Of a DNA stretch of 8,818 nucleotides, positions 5,729-8,818 are shown piece after piece. The stretch covers positions 1-8,818 of the forward strand of contig JBFHER010000164.1 in NCBI GenBank assembly GCA_041584055.1, read 5' to 3'. The notes below the pieces were generated by a model. It ran no database searches, was not told the DNA's origin, and saw nothing but the letters and a program-made list of their open reading frames with translations. Position 1 is the stretch's first letter. The number at the start of each line of letters is the position of its first letter. The stretch comes from JBFHER01 sp041584055 (lineage in GTDB: Bacteria; Bacteroidota; Bacteroidia; Bacteroidales; UBA5342). A program made the position numbers and the translations under genes.

Positions 5729-7555
5729 TTAAAGTGTTTTTAAAAGTATTACCCAGTCCTGACCCAGGGAGTCGGGAGGATATCCCAATGACACATTCTT
5801 TGCACCTCCTGTTACTGTGCCAGGTGTCCCTGTCATCAACGCTCCTCCGGTACGTGGGTTAAACCATTGGACTGAAAAGTCCCGCCCATGGGCTCCGGAT
5901 AAATCCACTGTGCCTTCTCCGCCGTTTTTCAAATACACGAGGTAAGTTTGTCCTTCATTTGCCAAGGCCCAGTTCTCTTCTCCCATAGCCAAATTATCGT
6001 TGGGTATCATGTTAACCACTTCTGTTGCCAGATTAGAATTCATAAATTTAGCGGCAATGCCCATCGCTTTCCAGCAATCTTCATAAGTTGAATAGTCGAT
6101 ATGTTTGACATCATCGTTGCCGGTATAAAACTCCATGTGTCCTCCGGCCAAAATAGCACCCCAAACCACCTCTTTGCGGATTACATCAGCCAAACTTTCC
6201 GGGCTTTTCTTTCCAAACCAGGGTTCATCCACCGATACCACCCAGTTATGACCGCTGGCAGCACTTAGGTCGTACCACTTTCGAACCTCATCATGATTAC
6301 TAAGCATTTGAGGTTTACTTTTTGGTTTGATCAAATAGGTTTGAAGGCTCGGTCCGGTGTAGTCCCTATATCCGATGAGTTGCGGAAAAATATCATCAAA
6401 AACTCCGCCGGGGCCATTATGAACGGAAATGTGATCGTTGTAATAGGTTAATTCCCGAATATGGGTAGCAAATTCTCTACGCTGATCGTGTGTATTTGGT
6501 TTTTCGAACCCGGTACCTTTCGCCTGATTTTCCTCACCCACATTCCAGGTCAGGGCCATGTGGTGCCCAAAACGAGCGACCATTTCTCTGTAAAAAATCT
6601 TACGGGAATCGGCGAAGGATCCTTGTCCTTCCAGGGCTTCAAAGTAGTTTGTGTTTTCCGATTCTGACAATTGAAAATGCACCATCAATCCCATACGGTC
6701 GAAATGGGTAAACAACATCTCCCATTGTGCCAGTTTGGAGACATCATAGATATGGATGCTGTCGGCTGCGATCCATGGCCAGGCTTCTTTCCCATCACCG
6801 TAGGCATTCATGCACAAGAAATAGTGCCCGTTTACACCTAAATTTGAAAGGTAATTCACCAAGCCGATGATTCCCTTGCCCTTCCCTTCTTTCCAGATGG
6901 GATCACCGGGTCTCCAGTCCTTGATGTTGGGTTGAAAAAGATCGTTTTCATGCCCGGGAGTTCCGTCAAATTCGCCATATTCCAATAGTACTTCCGGACT
7001 ATTGGAACCACACTTAACGAAATAGTCCCCATCGGCAAAACGCAGGTAATGTTCACCGACATATTCCAGTTTTCCTTTGGCCCGAAAATCCTTACCCGAC
7101 TTATCCTGAGGACCTATTATAAAGGTGCCAGTTTCACCATCGGGAAATGTTCCTCCTCTCCCTCCTGAAAGATCTGCAGCCACATTATCACCGGAAACAA
7201 AGTGCGTTGTGTATTTCCATTCACCTTCTTCGCCTCCGGCAAAACGCGCTTTCCATTTATTTCCGCGGGTAGCAGATGTATTTCCAGGATCGCCATCAGC
7301 ATCAAAGAAGCCGGGGACTTTGTATATTTTCCCACTGGGGGAAACAAAGGTCACATCCAGTCGGTAGTTTCTGAACGTTGCGGAAGATTCTTCGGCCTGA
7401 GGCCCATCAAAAATCACCTCAATGCGGTGCCATTTTTGATAGCTGCCATCCGCATTTTTTTCACCTTCGATAACAGCTGAATGTGATGTGCATGCACTGG
7501 CAAAAAACAACGAAATCAATAGTAATGGGAAAAAAAATAATTGTTTGACATTCAT
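5729..7555 (-). CDS. DUF5060-type putative glycoside hydrolase lipoprotein
   Basis: This 608-residue protein begins with a lipoprotein signal (hydrophobic residues 6-20, lipobox ASAC with Cys22). Residues about 38-150 resemble DUF5060, a beta-sandwich common at the N-terminus of Bacteroidetes glycosidases (WHRIEVIFDGP, then FFDADGDPGN and GEWKYTTHF). A TIM-barrel segment follows from about 165 to 505: YFVKCGSNSPE, NLGVNGHYFL, MVHFQLSE (291-298), WNVGEENQ (337-344) and VSVDEPWFG (440-448). By analogy with clan GH-A enzymes, Glu341 or Glu342 is a candidate acid/base and Glu444 a candidate nucleophile. The C-terminal 100 residues (YLVYLKNGGEGTVDLS, then VQWFNPRTGG) look like the small beta domain Pfam names putative collagen-binding, often attached to DUF4038/GH140-like proteins. 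It sits 8 bp after the beta-helix gene and 2 bp before the sulfatase, so it is part of a compact operon. The linkage attacked is unknown. Confidence 0.88.
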   Translation of the reverse strand: MNVKQLFFFPLLLISLFFASACTSHSAVIEGEKNADGSYQKWHRIEVIFDGPQAEESSATFRNYRLDVTFVSPSGKIYKVPGFFDADGDPGNTSATRGNKWKARFAGGEEGEWKYTTHFVSGDNVAADLSGGRGGTFPDGETGTFIIGPQDKSGKDFRAKGKLEYVGEHYLRFADGDYFVKCGSNSPEVLLEYGEFDGTPGHENDLFQPNIKDWRPGDPIWKEGKGKGIIGLVNYLSNLGVNGHYFLCMNAYGDGKEAWPWIAADSIHIYDVSKLAQWEMLFTHFDRMGLMVHFQLSESENTNYFEALEGQGSFADSRKIFYREMVARFGHHMALTWNVGEENQAKGTGFEKPNTHDQRREFATHIRELTYYNDHISVHNGPGGVFDDIFPQLIGYRDYTGPSLQTYLIKPKSKPQMLSNHDEVRKWYDLSAASGHNWVVSVDEPWFGKKSPESLADVIRKEVVWGAILAGGHMEFYTGNDDVKHIDYSTYEDCWKAMGIAAKFMNSNLATEVVNMIPNDNLAMGEENWALANEGQTYLVYLKNGGEGTVDLSGAHGRDFSVQWFNPRTGGALMTGTPGTVTGGAKNVSLGYPPDSLGQDWVILLKTL

Positions 7556-7563
7556 GTCCTGAG

Positions 7564-8818
7564 TTATTTTGTTTTTATGGTTAAAGACATTTCCTGTTGT
7601 TCACGCACAATTTTAAGTTTTAGTGGAGCTGATTGCCCTTCGGCCAACTTTAAAAACTGAGCTTCTTCTGCCACTTTTTGTCCATTTACGGTTAATATTA
7701 GGTCACCATCTTTTAACCCGGCCTTTGCAGCCATTGAATCCTCAGAGACATTTGTCAATGCAATTCCACCATCTTCTTTAGAAACGCCGTAAGCCGAAAA
7801 ATCCATTCCCGACAAACCGCTGATAGTGGCACCCATCCAGGTACTTGCATTCGGTGCAATTTCCCCACTGCGTTTTCTATAGTCAAGTTCAACTACAACC
7901 AGAGGTGGGATTTTTGGTGTACGTGCAATGGCTTTAAGCGACGGTTTTTTTACACCAAACTGATCCATTGGGAAATTTTTGAAGCCAATGTCGAATGCAG
8001 GAGAACCTTCTTTTACACGGAAATCTCCATTTTCCGGATCAATAAACATTGGATCGGCCACAATTGAATTTTCGTCCCAACCAAATTTTTGGGTCAATTG
8101 AGCATCAAACAGAAGATTACTGTCAACGCGTTTCCCCGGATTATTTGCAGTTGGAACCCTAACCCCCTTGTATTTAGCCATAAAGATATTTGAAAACACC
8201 TCGTCTTTACTATTGGCATACCATACATGTGGATGAAAAGTATTGTTTACCGTAATATTGTTCCACGCTCTTCGGCGAAAACCTTCACGGAATTTCAATC
8301 CACCCGACAACATCAGGTTATTGTATACATCGTAGTTGCTTGAACCATCATCCAGGTCGATATCCCAACCGTGGTCGCAACGCCAGCGGCTATCGCGAAT
8401 AACAGTTGTTTCCATTGCATCGAGGAAAGGTAATTCAGGATCTTCATCGATCTGTTCCTGTGAATATTCACGATCTTTGTGCCAGAAACGGTCGCGTCCC
8501 CATGAGTTAAATGAACCATGGTCGTGGGTTTCCTGCACCGTTTCAAAAACATCGCAGCGTTCGATTAAATGTCCTCCCCATGTACCTTCGCTGACATTGA
8601 TTCCTGCACGGGCACAGTCGTAAATTGAGGCATCTCTCACCGTTATTCTTTGCGCCATTGAAATTTGAACTCCGGCTGGCTGCCGTTCAACACGTCCTAT
8701 ACCATGAATCAAACAGTCTTCAACAATACATTCTGCCGGATAATTATTTGTTTTAGGGCCAGGTGTTCTATCTATTTTTGTTAAATCATTTGTTTCGTGA
8801 TATTCAAAAAGTGGGTCG
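7564..8818 (-). CDS. Right-handed parallel beta-helix protein with C-terminal PDZ domain (5' end outside window)
   Basis: The frame is open to the right edge and supplies 417 residues; the true start lies beyond it. A TTG at 8712 is in frame but sits mid-domain and is not a plausible start. Visible residues 1 to about 275 show parallel beta-helix character with short Asn/Asp-rich coils (CIVEDCLIHGIG, ITVRDASIYDCARAGI, VYNNLMLSGGLKF, NNITVNNTFH) and the usual closing motif DPMFIDPENGDFRV...SPAFDIGF. Such helices occur in polysaccharide lyases, GH28/GH110-like glycosidases and epimerases. HDHGSFNSWGRDRFW (98-112) and CDHGWDIDLDDG (147-158) are rich in possible catalytic residues. Residues about 330-417 form a PDZ domain (GIALTNVSEDSMAAKAGLKDGDLILTVNG motif region). 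It is the first visible gene of the operon, 8 bp before the DUF5060 hydrolase. Enzymatic type cannot be assigned from the sequence. Confidence 0.88.
   Translation of the reverse strand, partial: DPLFEYHETNDLTKIDRTPGPKTNNYPAECIVEDCLIHGIGRVERQPAGVQISMAQRITVRDASIYDCARAGINVSEGTWGGHLIERCDVFETVQETHDHGSFNSWGRDRFWHKDREYSQEQIDEDPELPFLDAMETTVIRDSRWRCDHGWDIDLDDGSSNYDVYNNLMLSGGLKFREGFRRRAWNNITVNNTFHPHVWYANSKDEVFSNIFMAKYKGVRVPTANNPGKRVDSNLLFDAQLTQKFGWDENSIVADPMFIDPENGDFRVKEGSPAFDIGFKNFPMDQFGVKKPSLKAIARTPKIPPLVVVELDYRKRSGEIAPNASTWMGATISGLSGMDFSAYGVSKEDGGIALTNVSEDSMAAKAGLKDGDLILTVNGQKVAEEAQFLKLAEGQSAPLKLKIVREQQEMSLTIKTK

Noticed and set aside
7202..7480. Plus-strand reading frame in the 5' part of the DUF5060 gene
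   Set aside because: Antisense shadow of a convincing lipoprotein hydrolase.
8710..8712. TTG as the start codon of the beta-helix protein
   Set aside because: The same frame continues upstream to the window edge with clear beta-helix sequence (CIVEDC before LIHGIG), so TTG encodes an internal leucine.

Overview
The window reads as part of a carbohydrate-degradation locus from a Bacteroidetes (Bacteroidota) genome, probably a marine or sediment relative of the Marinilabiliales/Prolixibacteraceae type. The reasons are AT-rich DNA, A-rich leaders without clear Shine-Dalgarno sequences, several short lipoprotein signal peptides, and a neighbourhood of divergent glycoside hydrolases plus a family S1 sulfatase. 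The order-level placement is an inference. No rRNA, marker gene, SusC/SusD pair, sigma factor or kinase is visible to fix it.

All six recognisable genes lie on the minus strand and are transcribed from the right edge to the left. From upstream to downstream they are: (1) a right-handed parallel beta-helix protein with a C-terminal PDZ domain, 5' end cut by the window (7564-8818); (2) a DUF5060-type putative glycoside hydrolase lipoprotein (5729-7555); (3) a secreted formylglycine sulfatase (4365-5726); then a 311-bp gap; (4) an alpha-L-fucosidase-like lipoprotein (2575-4053); (5) a putative glycoside hydrolase resembling Pfam GHL15 (1336-2469); (6) a close paralogue of gene 4, 3' end cut by the window (1-1228). 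Genes 1-3 are separated by only 8 and 2 bp and look like one transcription unit. Genes 4-6 are separated by 105 and 107 bp.

The 311-bp gap is the most structured non-coding stretch. It holds an imperfect tandem array of a 7-bp unit (about 21 clear copies, consensus GTATCRA on the + strand) starting 20 bp upstream of the start codon of gene 4. It also holds a perfect 14-bp palindrome of the form TTGAT-N4-ATCAA, which equals the classical FNR-type box. No promoter could be identified with confidence.

Taken together, the exported enzymes suggest breakdown of a sulfated polysaccharide. The sulfatase would remove ester sulfate, while the beta-helix protein and the hydrolases would cut the backbone or side chains. 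The substrate cannot be read from the sequence. The fucosidase resemblance hints at fucose- or galactose-containing sugars, but the motifs are divergent enough that these could be uncharacterised enzyme families. The sulfatase is clearly more GC-rich than its neighbours, which may point to separate acquisition.
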